Assembly (NCBI GenBank): GCA_001717025.1
Contig: MAGU01000086.1
Span: 1-38,611, forward strand
Length of the DNA stretch: 38,611 nucleotides
Direction: 5' to 3'
Origin: Candidatus Methanomethylicus oleisabuli
Lineage (GTDB): Archaea; Thermoproteota; Methanomethylicia; Methanomethylicales; Methanomethylicaceae
Positions 14,210 to 22,676 of this stretch are shown here, in pieces (the stretch's first letter is position 1; each line of letters starts with the position of its first letter). Below the pieces are notes generated by a model that had not been told where the DNA came from, searched no databases, and worked only from the letters and a program-made list of their open reading frames with translations. Both the position numbers and the translations under genes were made by a program.

Positions 14210-14700
14210 ATGCTGAAAGGGATTGGTTTCCTGAAGACGCATTCATGCGAACTTACCCGGCAGCAATACCAGTACATCATCGCCTCCTTCTTATCGTCGG
14301 TCAACGGCTCGGAGATAAAATCCAGCCAGCTTGAGGAACCGGCAGAGCGCTACTTCCAAGGGAACCGCAATTACCAGTCGGATGTAGAGAATTACTTCAC
14401 GACGATGGTGGGAAGGCCTCCAAAGTCTGTCCAGAACCATCTGGCAGTGATACGGACCTTCCTTGTCGAGAACGAGGTCGAACTCCCACTCCGCTTCTGG
14501 AAGAGCCTCAACCGGAGGAGAAGGGGAGCCGCGCATTGACGATCGACCGGGTCCCGACGACAGAGGAGCTTAAGCGGATAATCCAGCACCTTCCTCTCAA
14601 CGGAAAGGCACTGCTGATGGTCCTCGCGTCCTCCGGCATGCGGATAGGTGAGGCAACCCAGCTCAAACTCTCCGATGTTGACCTTACCAGAAACCGCCTT
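14210..14700 (+). pseudogene. Tyrosine recombinase/integrase, frameshifted and truncated
   Basis: Archaeal XerA/integrase-type gene. An N-terminal SAM-like core-binding region (YFQGNRNYQSDVENYFTT, then PKSVQNHLAVIRTFLVENEVELP) runs to about 14525. The frame then shifts by one at a GGGG run. In the second frame it continues as GSRALTIDRVPTTEELKRII and SSGMRIGEATQLKLSDVDL, which carries the first catalytic Arg. Sequence similarity stops near 14690, where the oppositely oriented neighbour ends, so the HxxR and Tyr parts of the active site are missing. This is a relic of a mobile element. AT-rich upstream DNA includes TATA-like sequences at about 14140-14195. Confidence 0.8.
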
Positions 14701-15079
14701 TCGCCATCACCGCAACCTGTGCGTTGACGTCAAAACTGCCCGCCCAAAACGTGAAGTTGTAATCGCCGGGCTGCAGTAGCATCCATCCGCTGTTGTATGT
14801 CGTCTGCCCTCCTTGGGCAGCGTCGTGGATCCACAGCGTGCTGTTGCCGGAAATGATGGAGGCTCGCCAAATTGCGTTCCCGCCACTGACTGTTATGACG
14901 ACCTGAACTTGGCTATCAAGCGCCGGGACCGTGAATTGCTGTTCCTTTACGTCGGCGCCGATCGTGAAGGATACCGGGAAGCTCACCACATTTCTTGGAT
15001 AAGTCCATGCGGCGTATGCACCCACCGCAACAACGATCACTGCGACGATCGCCAATGCAGTAGCCTTGCTTGATGCCAT
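14684..15079 (-). CDS. Small exported or membrane-anchored protein of unknown function
   Basis: A 131-residue protein: one N-terminal hydrophobic helix (ATALAIVAVIVVAVGAYAAW, about residues 6-26) after MASSK, then a polar, beta-rich domain (TFTIGADVKEQQFTVPAL and later strands ending in YNFTFWAGSFDVNAQ) with no Cys. It looks like a signal-anchored extracytoplasmic beta-sandwich. A good GGAGGT ribosome-binding site and a TATA-like TTTATAATC precede the ATG, so the gene appears intact. Its 3' end abuts the truncated integrase. Family not recognised. Confidence 0.65.
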   Translation of the reverse strand: MASSKATALAIVAVIVVAVGAYAAWTYPRNVVSFPVSFTIGADVKEQQFTVPALDSQVQVVITVSGGNAIWRASIISGNSTLWIHDAAQGGQTTYNSGWMLLQPGDYNFTFWAGSFDVNAQVAVMAKGGFW

Positions 15080-15315
15080 TTAATTACCTCCAATAAGCAG
15101 TATTTGGATAGATTATAAATTCGTTTCTATTGGGATAGCGATTTTCGACGAATGCGAATCGCCGCCGCCATTGGAATTTGACTTCGCTAAGCTGGCTGGG
15201 GAAGATTGCGCAGTACTGTGAGGCGCGACGGGGGTCAACAAAGGTCAAGTTTTTGATGCAATAACTTAATGAAAACGGGATGCTGTTTAAGAAGATGGAC
15301 TTTTAACGAGCCCCT

Positions 15316-15335
15316 GTCACATCTTTAGCAGTGAC
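15316..15335. promoter_or_regulatory. Inverted repeat in front of the SDR relic
   Basis: GTCAC-(10)-GTGAC lies between a TATA-like CTTTTAAC (about 15299-15306) and the ATG at 15341. It is possibly an operator left from when the gene was functional. Confidence 0.3.
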
Positions 15336-15340
15336 TTTTC

Positions 15341-15980
15341 ATGTTTGGCTCTGAGGGTGGTCTGCGACCCATCGGCGAGCTGATCTCGCTGAAGGGGAAG
15401 AGGGCGCTGATAACCGGCTCCGCCGCCGGCATCGGGAGGGCGATGGCGTACAGGTTCGCGGAGGCAGGGGCGAGGAGCCGGACGTCCTGATCAACAACGC
15501 TGGGGTCTACCCGGTAAGGGACTACCTTGAGGTCGACGAGGAGTTCCTCAGAAGGGTCTTCGACATCAACTTCAACTCGGTCTTCTGGATGTGCTAGCGC
15601 ATGATCAAAGCGAGGCAGGAGCAGGGCGGCGTCATAGTCAACATCGGCTCCATCGAGGCCATCCTACCGTTCAAGGAGGGGCTCGCCCACTACACGACCT
15701 CGAAGGCCGGCGTCATAGCGCTGACGAGGGATTTGGCGAGGAGTACGGCAAGAGGTTCAGGGTCAATGTCATAGTGCCCGGGGGGATCGTCACGGAGGGG
15801 ACCAAGAACGTCGCGAAGGACCTCCTGAAGCTCAAGGTCGGCATCACAGGGGACGGGGTCAAGTTCAACGCCCGGCTGCCTATCGGGAGGTTTGGGAGGC
15901 CCGACGAGGTGGCGCTCGTGCTCTCCAGCTACGTCAACGGCGCCATCGTCGCCGTGGACGGCGGATTCCTCTCGTCGTGA
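15341..15980 (+). pseudogene. Short-chain dehydrogenase/reductase, multiply disrupted
   Basis: NAD(P)-dependent SDR relic. The cofactor motif GSAAGIGRAMAYRFAEAGA is intact, then the frame breaks at about 15475. The next recognisable part, DVLINNAGVYPVRDY, follows immediately, so roughly 45-55 residues were deleted with a frame change. An in-frame TAG lies at 15595-15597 inside NFNSVFWMC-stop-RMIKARQEQGG. The active-site region IVNIGSIEA and YTTSKAG is preserved. A one-base loss near 15735 (GGCG-GAGG to GGCGAGG) shifts the frame again before GEEYGKRFRVNVIVPGGI and the C-terminus ending VDGGFLSS. At least three lesions show genuine decay. Confidence 0.88.
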
Positions 15981-16137
15981 TCCCACGCTCCGGCGCGCTT
16001 CCGCAAGGGACGCGATTGGTGCATGAGCGATAGCTAGGATGGATTGTTGGACCTGATCGCGCGGTGGTTGAAGCAATACAAAAACATATTATAGAGGGAT
16101 TGAGAGCAGGATTGCTTGTTGTTGGTGTCTGCTGTTT

Positions 16138-17253
16138 ATGGCTACCGTTAAGCCACTTAGGTTGATGTACCTCGATGCGTTAAGGGGCGTCGCGATATTA
16201 GTGATGATACCGCTGCACCTGTTCCTGTTCGGCGGCGGGCTCGTCGAGATGTTTGGAGGCGGAGGCGGGGGAGGGGGCTTAAGCACGATCGCTTTGCCGC
16301 CGCCGGTAGATCTGAAGAACCCGCTCTCCACCGGCATAATCCTCTTCTTCTTCGTCACCGGCTATTCTCTCGTAGAGTCGATGTTCAAGAGGGAGGGCAA
16401 GCAGAGCATCCTCCAGATGGAGAAGCATATCGTAACAAGGTACGGGATATACGTGCTGATTGGCGTAGCCGCCGAGCTCCTGCTGAGATGTTACAACAGG
16501 GGCACCATAGACCTCGTGGTAGAGCTACAGAAGATATTCGGGCTGTCATTCCTGAGCGTCTCCCAGCCTATAATCGGGCTCGCCATAGCCGCCATAATCG
16601 CATTCCCGGTAATGCGCTACATCTCATGGAAGAAGCTCCTCGCCCTCTCCCTTGTCTTGGGGGCAGCTGAGGGGCTGTTGATATACACCGTGGCACTCCC
16701 CAATGAGCTCTTCTTCAGGCTCCTCTTCACAAATTCGTTCGCAGTGATGAAGGGCGTCCCGATGATACTCTTCGGCGGGGCTGTGGGGAAGGCGCTGCAC
16801 GAAGGCAAGAGGATAGGCAAGAAAACATTTGGCGCGGCCCTGGCGGTAGTGCTCGCTTACGCCGTAGCCCCATTCTTCCTTGGGACCGGCGGGCTTCACC
16901 TCCTCCTGGTACTGTGGTCGTACCCGTATGCCATGACGTTCGTCGCCGCATTGGGCATCGTCGCGCTCTGGGCATTCATCGAGCTCGACGGGCGCGGAAC
17001 CAACCTGTCGGCGTTCACCGTGCTCGGCAGGTCCTCGTTTGCGGTGTACTACGGCCACTTTGCCATACTCTTTGTCGTGATGGGGCTGCTGTCATACCTT
17101 GGAGTGACGGCGGCGCTGCCGATAGTGCTCGCCGAGATGGTCATAGCCACGATTGCGATATGGGTAATCATATACTTCGTCAGCAAGCGCATGTGGGGAG
17201 ACCCGGCGATGTGGTATGCAAGGGCGGGAGGGGCAAGCCTGCGCGGTCACTGA
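16138..17253 (+). CDS. Multi-pass membrane protein, acyltransferase/DUF1624-like
   Basis: A 371-residue integral membrane protein with about ten hydrophobic segments. The N-terminus YLDALRGVAILVMIPLHLFLF matches the D-x-x-R-G...H signature at the start of the heparan-alpha-glucosaminide N-acetyltransferase/DUF1624 and acyltransferase-3 families, which move acyl groups onto envelope sugars. A Gly-rich loop (eight consecutive Gly) follows TM1 and is unusual. Start ATG 16138; a TATA-like CATATTATAG lies at about 16087-16096 and no clear ribosome-binding site is seen. Substrate unknown. Intact, unlike the SDR relic upstream. Confidence 0.65.
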   Translation: MATVKPLRLMYLDALRGVAILVMIPLHLFLFGGGLVEMFGGGGGGGGLSTIALPPPVDLKNPLSTGIILFFFVTGYSLVESMFKREGKQSILQMEKHIVTRYGIYVLIGVAAELLLRCYNRGTIDLVVELQKIFGLSFLSVSQPIIGLAIAAIIAFPVMRYISWKKLLALSLVLGAAEGLLIYTVALPNELFFRLLFTNSFAVMKGVPMILFGGAVGKALHEGKRIGKKTFGAALAVVLAYAVAPFFLGTGGLHLLLVLWSYPYAMTFVAALGIVALWAFIELDGRGTNLSAFTVLGRSSFAVYYGHFAILFVVMGLLSYLGVTAALPIVLAEMVIATIAIWVIIYFVSKRMWGDPAMWYARAGGASLRGH

Positions 17254-17361
17254 AGTATCGGAGGCGGCAGCAAGCCAGCGCGCGACAGGGCCCTGAAGAG
17301 GGGGCTGGAGTCAACCTTTTTATTTCCCGTCCATAATCAGATATGGGAGAGGCAGTCAGTT

Positions 17362-17919
17362 TTGGAGATCAGATCAGTAGAGGAGATAATGAAGGAGGTC
17401 GCCGAGGGCTACAACAGGCGCCCCAAGGGATGGCAGATCGCCTCTGACGGACGGGGGAATGCCCTCGTCGTTGGCCCAGAGATCGGCTTCAGGCTGAAGC
17501 TCATGATGGTGAGTCCGGAAGAGACCATAGGGGTCGGCGCGAGCATAGACGACGTCGAAGAGGTCAGGAGGGGCATAGGCATAGGCATAGGCGTAGGCAC
17601 AGGCGATGGCGCCAGACCGTCGTGCGGGTTCAGGCCCCTCTCGGAGGGCGACGCTAAAGCGATAATGGAGGGCATGAGGAGTGCCTCGGCGGTCGCGAGG
17701 GGGCAGGAGATGGTCAGGCGCATAATGGCGACGGATCCGGTGCCTACGTGGAGGCTGCAGGAGGATGAGATGGGCGCGGTAATGAGCGGCCCCTACATAG
17801 CCCATCCGGACCTGAGGTTGGTCTCGAAGAGCCAGTCCGAACTCGATGCGAGGCTCTCGACCGAGGTCGACAGGGCCTTCAGGGCTAGGTTCCCGATGAG
17901 GGCGTCGATCTACAGGTGA
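17362..17919 (+). CDS. Hypothetical protein with a Gly-Ile/Val repeat
   Basis: A 185-residue soluble protein, family not recognised. It opens with EIRSVEEIMKEVAEGYNRRPKGWQIASDGRGNALVVGPEIGFRLK, followed by a GIGIGIGVGTGDG stretch (about residues 72-84) encoded by a tandem hexanucleotide (GGCATA, about 17574-17600) that could expand or contract. No Cys pairs or membrane segments were noticed apart from one lone Cys. TTG start with GGGAGAGG upstream and a TTTTTAT TATA-like element at about 17317. Confidence 0.55.
   Translation: MEIRSVEEIMKEVAEGYNRRPKGWQIASDGRGNALVVGPEIGFRLKLMMVSPEETIGVGASIDDVEEVRRGIGIGIGVGTGDGARPSCGFRPLSEGDAKAIMEGMRSASAVARGQEMVRRIMATDPVPTWRLQEDEMGAVMSGPYIAHPDLRLVSKSQSELDARLSTEVDRAFRARFPMRASIYR
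17574..17605. repeat. GGCATA hexanucleotide microsatellite inside a gene
   Basis: Three perfect copies of GGCATA followed by degenerate GGCGTA and GGCACA. Copy-number change would be in frame (two residues per unit). Confidence 0.7.
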
Positions 17920-17968
17920 AATGCTATTAAGGGCGCGACTCGAAAAGCAGTTGTGGGGGGCGAAGTCG

Positions 17969-18250
17969 ATGGAGAAGATGGTTCTTTATAAGTCATCGTC
18001 GTGCACGAGGTGCCCCATAGCGAAGTTCATCCTCTCGAGGGTGCTAACCGCCAAGGGGCTGAGCTACGAGGATGTCGTGGTCGAGAGGGACGTCGAGAAG
18101 GATCCGGAGGCGATGGCGGAGCTGCTCATGCTCGGCGCGATGCAGACCCCTGTATTGAAGGCAGGCAGCACAGTGGTGAAGGAGGAGGATGCGCTCATGG
18201 AGGGCGTCGTCAAGAGCGCCGTCGAGAAGTGGATGGCACCCAACGTGTAG
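17969..18250 (+). CDS. Glutaredoxin/thioredoxin-fold protein
   Basis: A 93-residue thiol-redox protein. After a first beta strand (MVLYKSSSC) comes C-T-R-C-P, a CxxC active site, then a helix, EDVVVERDVEKDPEA, and a cis-Pro motif MQTPVLKAG, as in glutaredoxins. The C-terminal helix finishes at WMAPNV. The ATG at 17969, preceded by GTGGGGGG, is chosen over an upstream in-frame ATG at 17921 because a TATA-like CTATTAAG at about 17924-17932 would place transcription after that ATG. Partner unknown. Confidence 0.78.
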   Translation: MEKMVLYKSSSCTRCPIAKFILSRVLTAKGLSYEDVVVERDVEKDPEAMAELLMLGAMQTPVLKAGSTVVKEEDALMEGVVKSAVEKWMAPNV

Positions 18251-18303
18251 AGGGCTTAACCGCCAACTAGTCTCTATCACGATTCTCCAAGGAGCAAGTT
18301 TGC

Positions 18304-18450
18304 ATGAAGTGTAAGGAGTGCGACAAGTGGTACGGCGCCGAGGATGATGACTACGGACCCTGCAGCATAAAGCATGCCAGGGGGGACAAGAAGTTCATCA
18401 CCCACGGGGAGCACGTCTGCGAAGAGGCGGTCCAGAATCGGGGGAGGTGA
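18304..18450 (+). CDS. 48-residue Cys/His-rich small protein
   Basis: A short gene that is easily missed: ATG 18304, stop TGA 18448-18450, with a GGAG ribosome-binding site 8-11 bases upstream. The protein has CKEC near the N-terminus, a further Cys (YGPCSIKH), two His (THGEH) and a Cys (VCEE), which suggests binding of one zinc or an iron centre. The stop overlaps the GTG start of the GNAT gene by 4 bases, supporting real translation. Family not recognised with certainty; small proteins with this CxxC...C...H...C layout occur in anaerobic archaea. Confidence 0.6.
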   Translation: MKCKECDKWYGAEDDDYGPCSIKHARGDKKFITHGEHVCEEAVQNRGR

Positions 18451-19229
18451 GGGCGTTGGAGATAGGGACTGCGTCGCCCAAGGACTTTCCGGCGCTAGTC
18501 CGGCTGACCTCCCAAGAGGGGTGGAACTACGCAGTGGAGGACTTCAATAGGCTCTGGTCGACAGGGTGCATGGAGACCGTTGTGGCGCGCGACGGGGCAT
18601 CCGGGGTCGCGGGGATGGTAACTGTCCTCGACTATGGCGAGGTGGCATGGCTCTCCAACGTCGTCGTGAGGCGCGACCTCAGGGGCATGGGCATCGGGAG
18701 GGCGCTCGTGGGCGAGGCGGTCTCGCGAAACCGGCGTAAGAGGACGATCTCGCTCCTGTCCTACGGCGACATGGCGGGGTTCTACAGGAGGCAGGGCTTC
18801 TCGGAGGCGGGCGACCTTGAGCTGGTCAGGTACACCGGTGGGGCGGGCGGCGAGGCCAAGGAGGGGGCGGGCGGCGAGGACCTCGCCCTCGACGGCGTGT
18901 GCTTCGGGTACCGACGCCCCCGGTTCCTTGAGATGATGGCGAGGGAGCACCTGACGCTCTCCCCGACTAGTGGCAGGGGCTTCGCGTTCGTGAGGGCCGA
19001 CCCTGTGGAGCCAATGGTAGGCCCGGTCGTCGCGGAGGATAGGGAGGCGGGGCTGGGGCTGCTCTACGCCGCGCTTGGCAGGGGGGGCGTGGGCTGCGGC
19101 GCGGTCACGCCCCACAGGGGGCTCGAGAGGACGGAGGCGGTCGCCCGCGTGGTCAGGCTATACATCGGCGAGAGACCCATACTGGATGCCGGCAGGGTCT
19201 ATGCCCTGACAGGGCTGGAGCTGGGGTGA
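18447..19229 (+). CDS. GNAT acetyltransferase with C-terminal YitH-like domain
   Basis: A 260-residue acetyltransferase. The N-terminal GNAT domain carries the acetyl-CoA loop VVVRRDLRGMGIGRALVGEA (about residues 72-91) and YGDMAGFYRRQGF. From about residue 145 a second domain (DGVCFGYRRPRFLEMMA, GFAFVRADPVEPMVGPVVAED, ending ALTGLELG) matches the Acetyltransf_18/YitH type. Substrate unknown. The GTG start overlaps the small protein upstream (GTGA) and the stop overlaps cysS, so three genes are translationally coupled. Confidence 0.82.
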   Translation: MRALEIGTASPKDFPALVRLTSQEGWNYAVEDFNRLWSTGCMETVVARDGASGVAGMVTVLDYGEVAWLSNVVVRRDLRGMGIGRALVGEAVSRNRRKRTISLLSYGDMAGFYRRQGFSEAGDLELVRYTGGAGGEAKEGAGGEDLALDGVCFGYRRPRFLEMMAREHLTLSPTSGRGFAFVRADPVEPMVGPVVAEDREAGLGLLYAALGRGGVGCGAVTPHRGLERTEAVARVVRLYIGERPILDAGRVYALTGLELG

Positions 19230-19234
19230 GGCGG

Positions 19235-20464
19235 ATGCAGCTCTTCAACTCTAAGTCAGGTGTCGTGGAGGGGTTCATCCCGCAGCAGCCGGGCGTGGTG
19301 AGGGCTTACGTCTGCGGCCCCACAGTGTATGACCGCTGCCACATAGGGCACGCCAGGACATACGTAAACTTCGACGTGCTGAAGAGGTACATGACGGCTA
19401 GTGGCTTCGAGTTCCTCCACGTCCAGAACTTCACGGATGTCGACGATAAGATAACGTTGAGGGCTGCCGATGACGGCTTGACGCCGCTGGCGCTGGCGGA
19501 CAGGTTCATCGAGGAGTACTTCAGGGACATGGATGCGCTGAACGTGCGGAGGGCCACCGTGTACGCCAGGGCATCGGACTACATACCGAAGATCGTTGGC
19601 ATAACGGAGGAGCTCCTCAGGAAGGGGGTGGCTTACAGGTCCGGGAACACGGTATTCTTCGACGTGGAGGGGGCGGGCGGCTTCGGCGAGCTCGTAAAGG
19701 ACGTCGAGGGCGCCGTCATGGACAAGCTGGAGAGGAGCGGCAAGAGGGGACCGTTCGACTTCGTGCTGTGGAGGCAGGCGGGGGAGAGGGAGCAGGCGTG
19801 GGAGAGCCCCCTCGGCAGGGGGAGGCCCGGCTGGCACACCGAGTGCGTCGCGATGGCGCTCACCAACCTGGGCGAGACGCTGGACATACACTGGGGCGGG
19901 AAGGACCTGATATACCCTCACCACGAGTGCGAGGCCGCCATAGCCAAGGCTCTGACCGGCAAGACATTCGTCAGGTACTGGCTCCACAACAACTTCGTGC
20001 TCATGACCGGCAGCAAGATGTCCAAGTCTACCGGCAAGCTCGTCTACATCAGGGACGTCCTCAAGAGGCACTCCCCGGATGCGCTGAGGCTCTTCATACT
20101 CTCGAAGAACTACAGGGAGCAGATCGAGTACTCGGAGGAGCGCCTCGCGGCAGCCGAGGAGTCGCTCGAGGCCATAAGGAGTGGGGCGGAGGCGGCTAGG
20201 GGCGGCAGGAGGGGGCCGGAGATGAGCGGCTGCGTGAAGGAGTATACCAGCATGTTCTTCAACGCCCTCGACGACGACCTGCAGACGGGGCAGGCGCTGG
20301 CGCTCCTGGAGGTCCTGTCTCGGGAGATCACCGGGGGGAGCCCTAGGAAGGACTTCACGGGTGCCGCCAGGATATACGACGCCGCAGAGGAGATACTCGG
20401 GATAAGGCTCGGCGGAGGATCTGCCGGCGGATCCGCCCACGAGCGCTTGCAGCGGTCAAAGTGA
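19235..20464 (+). CDS. cysS: Cysteinyl-tRNA synthetase
   Basis: Charges tRNA-Cys. From ATG 19235 it has 409 residues; an in-frame GTG at 19226 overlaps the GNAT stop and may be the true coupled start. Motifs are complete: VCGPTVYDRCHIGHARTYV (first zinc Cys and HIGH), HTEC and HHEC (remaining zinc ligands), and KMSKST. The length is about 50 residues below the bacterial type because the C-terminal anticodon region is short. The 3' end overlaps the convergent moaE by 9 bases. Confidence 0.95.
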   Translation: MQLFNSKSGVVEGFIPQQPGVVRAYVCGPTVYDRCHIGHARTYVNFDVLKRYMTASGFEFLHVQNFTDVDDKITLRAADDGLTPLALADRFIEEYFRDMDALNVRRATVYARASDYIPKIVGITEELLRKGVAYRSGNTVFFDVEGAGGFGELVKDVEGAVMDKLERSGKRGPFDFVLWRQAGEREQAWESPLGRGRPGWHTECVAMALTNLGETLDIHWGGKDLIYPHHECEAAIAKALTGKTFVRYWLHNNFVLMTGSKMSKSTGKLVYIRDVLKRHSPDALRLFILSKNYREQIEYSEERLAAAEESLEAIRSGAEAARGGRRGPEMSGCVKEYTSMFFNALDDDLQTGQALALLEVLSREITGGSPRKDFTGAARIYDAAEEILGIRLGGGSAGGSAHERLQRSK

Positions 20465-20893
20465 CGCCCAGTGGCTGCCGTCCGACGAGTGCTCCTTCTT
20501 CCAGATGGGCAGCTCATGCTTTATCCGGCTTACCGCGAGGCGGAGAGTCTCCAGAGCGGCGCCGCTGTGGTCAGCAGCGATGGCGACGTACAGAACCTCC
20601 TCCCCGGGAACGAATGCGCCGTGCTTGTGGCAGATCACAACGTTCTTTACTCCCTCGGCGGCAGCCAGCGACTCTGCCATGCCCTGTATCGACTCCCTTG
20701 CGACCTCCTCGTAGACCTCATAGTCAAGGTGGTCGACTGGAGAGCCCCCGGCGGTCATTCCCCTGACGACGCCGGTGAAGGTCACTATGGTGCCGTAGTC
20801 GGTGGAAGCAAGCCCCCCTTTCAGGATGCCTATTATTTTGGGGAGGTCGACGTCATCCTCCCGCTTAGCAAGCAGACCGGTTGGCACTATCAT
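20456..20893 (-). CDS. moaE: Molybdopterin synthase catalytic subunit MoaE
   Basis: Inserts sulfur into precursor Z during molybdenum/tungsten cofactor synthesis. It has 145 residues with the typical sequence GTIVTFTGVVRGMT, LDYEVYEEVA, CHKHGAFVPGEEVLYVAIAADHS, and the catalytic Lys region LPIWKKEHSSDGSHW. The ATG at 20893 is chosen because upstream in-frame residues would be encoded upstream of the expected transcription start (TATA-like CTATTTATT about 20918-20927). It shares an AT-rich promoter region with the divergent rRNA methyltransferase-like gene. Confidence 0.92.
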   Translation of the reverse strand: MIVPTGLLAKREDDVDLPKIIGILKGGLASTDYGTIVTFTGVVRGMTAGGSPVDHLDYEVYEEVARESIQGMAESLAAAEGVKNVVICHKHGAFVPGEEVLYVAIAADHSGAALETLRLAVSRIKHELPIWKKEHSSDGSHWASL

Positions 20894-20962
20894 CACGCAA
20901 TCCAATAGACCGGACAGAAAAATAAATAGATTCCCTCCAATTTGCAACTGTGGTGCTGCGGA

Positions 20963-22123
20963 ATGGGGGCTGCCGGATTTACGCCTGAGCTGGAGGTCGG
21001 AGCTGGGCTTGAGGCGGTCCTCCGCAGGGCATACGGCGGCAGGCTGGGGGCGGTCCTCCGGGCACTCGCTAGGCCCCCCTCGGAGTATGCATTAAGGGTC
21101 AACACGCTCAGGTCGTCGGCGGAGGAGGTCGTTGCAGAGTTCGCCGCCATGGGGGTCGGGTGCCGCAGGTCCTCGGTCCTGGACGAGGCGGTGGTGATCT
21201 GCCCCGGGGAGCCGCGGACGGTCGAGCGGCGCGGCAAGATGGTCGTAGTCGACAAGTTCGCGGCGGAGAGCGTCATGCTTGGGAGCAAGCTCTACGAGCC
21301 GGGCATACTCAGATCCGAGAGGGTGGAGCCTGGCGACGAGGTATTCATGGTCGACCCCAGGGGGCACGTCGTCGGGACAGGGATAGCCAGGTTCTCCTCG
21401 GCGAGGAGGCATACCACAGGCATAGCGGTCGATACGAGGGAGTCGGTTTACCGCCTACCGCCGATACGCGAGTCGAGGCTCTTTGAGGAGGGCAAGATCC
21501 AGGAGCAGAGCCTCCCGGCCATGGTGACGGCTAGGGTGCTTGACCCGCAGCCCGGCGAGGTCATCGTGGACCTCTGCGCAGCGCCCGGCAACAAGTGCAC
21601 CCACATAGCGCAGCTCCAGGGAGACGCGGGGCTGATCTACGCGTTCGAGCACTCCCCGAAGAGGATGGGCAGGATGAGGGGCGAGATCAGGAGGCTGGGG
21701 ATAAGGTCCATCAGGACGGCTCAGAGGGACTCGCGCTACATCGACGTGGACCTGCCAGACCTGAGGGCGGACAGGGTGCTCGTCGACCCGCCCTGCACGG
21801 CGCTTGGCGTCAGACCGAAGCTCTACGAGGAGACGGACCCCGCAGAGGTCGGCTCTTGCGCCGCTTACCAGAAGCAGTTCCTGAGGGCGGCGTCAAGGAT
21901 GGTGAAGAGCGGGGGGACGGTCGTCTACTCGACTTGCACGCTCACGCTCGAGGAGGGCGAGGAGGTCGTCGCTTACGCCCTTGAGGAGCTTGGGCTTGAG
22001 CTTGACGGGCAGGCGCCGGTCGTCGGCGGACCGGGCATCGGAGGCATCGGACCGGTTCAGAGGTTCGACCCTGACCTGATCGAGACGCCCGGATACTTCA
22101 TCGCGAAGTTCGTCAGGACGTGA
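20963..22123 (+). CDS. NOL1/NOP2/Sun-family RNA cytosine-C5 methyltransferase with PUA domain
   Basis: AdoMet-dependent RNA m5C methyltransferase acting on rRNA or tRNA. From ATG 20963 it has 386 residues. An N-terminal RNA-binding part contains a PUA-like segment (GKMVVVDKFAAESVMLGSKLYEPGI...VEPGDEVFMVDPRGHVVGTGIA). The catalytic domain has DLCAAPGNKCTHIAQL (AdoMet), VDPPCTALG (motif IV, release Cys) and VYSTCTLTLEEGE (motif VI, catalytic Cys). The C-terminus RFDPDLIETPGYFIAKF is typical. Divergent from moaE; an in-frame start at 20942 is also possible. Confidence 0.9.
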   Translation: MGAAGFTPELEVGAGLEAVLRRAYGGRLGAVLRALARPPSEYALRVNTLRSSAEEVVAEFAAMGVGCRRSSVLDEAVVICPGEPRTVERRGKMVVVDKFAAESVMLGSKLYEPGILRSERVEPGDEVFMVDPRGHVVGTGIARFSSARRHTTGIAVDTRESVYRLPPIRESRLFEEGKIQEQSLPAMVTARVLDPQPGEVIVDLCAAPGNKCTHIAQLQGDAGLIYAFEHSPKRMGRMRGEIRRLGIRSIRTAQRDSRYIDVDLPDLRADRVLVDPPCTALGVRPKLYEETDPAEVGSCAAYQKQFLRAASRMVKSGGTVVYSTCTLTLEEGEEVVAYALEELGLELDGQAPVVGGPGIGGIGPVQRFDPDLIETPGYFIAKFVRT

Positions 22124-22128
22124 GGCGG

Positions 22129-22671
22129 TCACTGCTTGCGGCTGCCGGACTCGGTCGGGATGTTCTTCTTGCTGTAGACCTTTCGCCTGAGCTGATGGCC
22201 GCAAACCTGGCACTCCGTAGCCTTTATGGAGTGCTCGTATGTCGCGCCGCACGCCGGGCAGAAGAGGAACCACCAGAACTCCTGTGAGATGCCCTTGGTC
22301 ATCATCGGCTTGAACTCGATCCCCAGCATCCTGCATAGGTTCTGCAGGCTGTAGTCGTCGCTGACGACGATGGGCGGGGAGCCCTCCTCCGCCAGCTGAA
22401 GCGCCAGTGCCGCCACCTCCAGGTCGGTCTCTGAGAGGACGGAGAGGTCCCCCGAGGAGCCGGCGCGGCTCTTGACGATGGTGCGGTACTTGTCCGCCGG
22501 AGACCGTATCTTGAGCCGCCCTGATGAGAGGTATAGGTCGGTTATAGTGCGGGTCTTCCTCCCGAAGAGCTCGGACTCGACGAGCGGCGTTATGTAGTGG
22601 TCGCCGTCGACCAGCTGAGGGTTGAAGCCGTAGATTATGGCCGAGGTGTCGAGGACGTAGGTCGTAGCCAA
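22129..22671 (-). CDS. nob1: Endonuclease Nob1 (PIN domain plus zinc ribbon)
   Basis: Cleaves the 3' end of pre-16S rRNA during small-subunit maturation. The PIN domain has acidic residues in YVLDTSAIIYGF, ESELFGR, ETDLEVAALAL and VSDDYSLQNL; the C-terminal zinc ribbon has CPACG and CQVCG. At 180 residues it is of normal archaeal length. It lies five bases downstream of nadK in the same direction, probably one transcript. Confidence 0.93.
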   Translation of the reverse strand: MATTYVLDTSAIIYGFNPQLVDGDHYITPLVESELFGRKTRTITDLYLSSGRLKIRSPADKYRTIVKSRAGSSGDLSVLSETDLEVAALALQLAEEGSPPIVVSDDYSLQNLCRMLGIEFKPMMTKGISQEFWWFLFCPACGATYEHSIKATECQVCGHQLRRKVYSKKNIPTESGSRKQ

Positions 22672-22676
22672 CTTGA

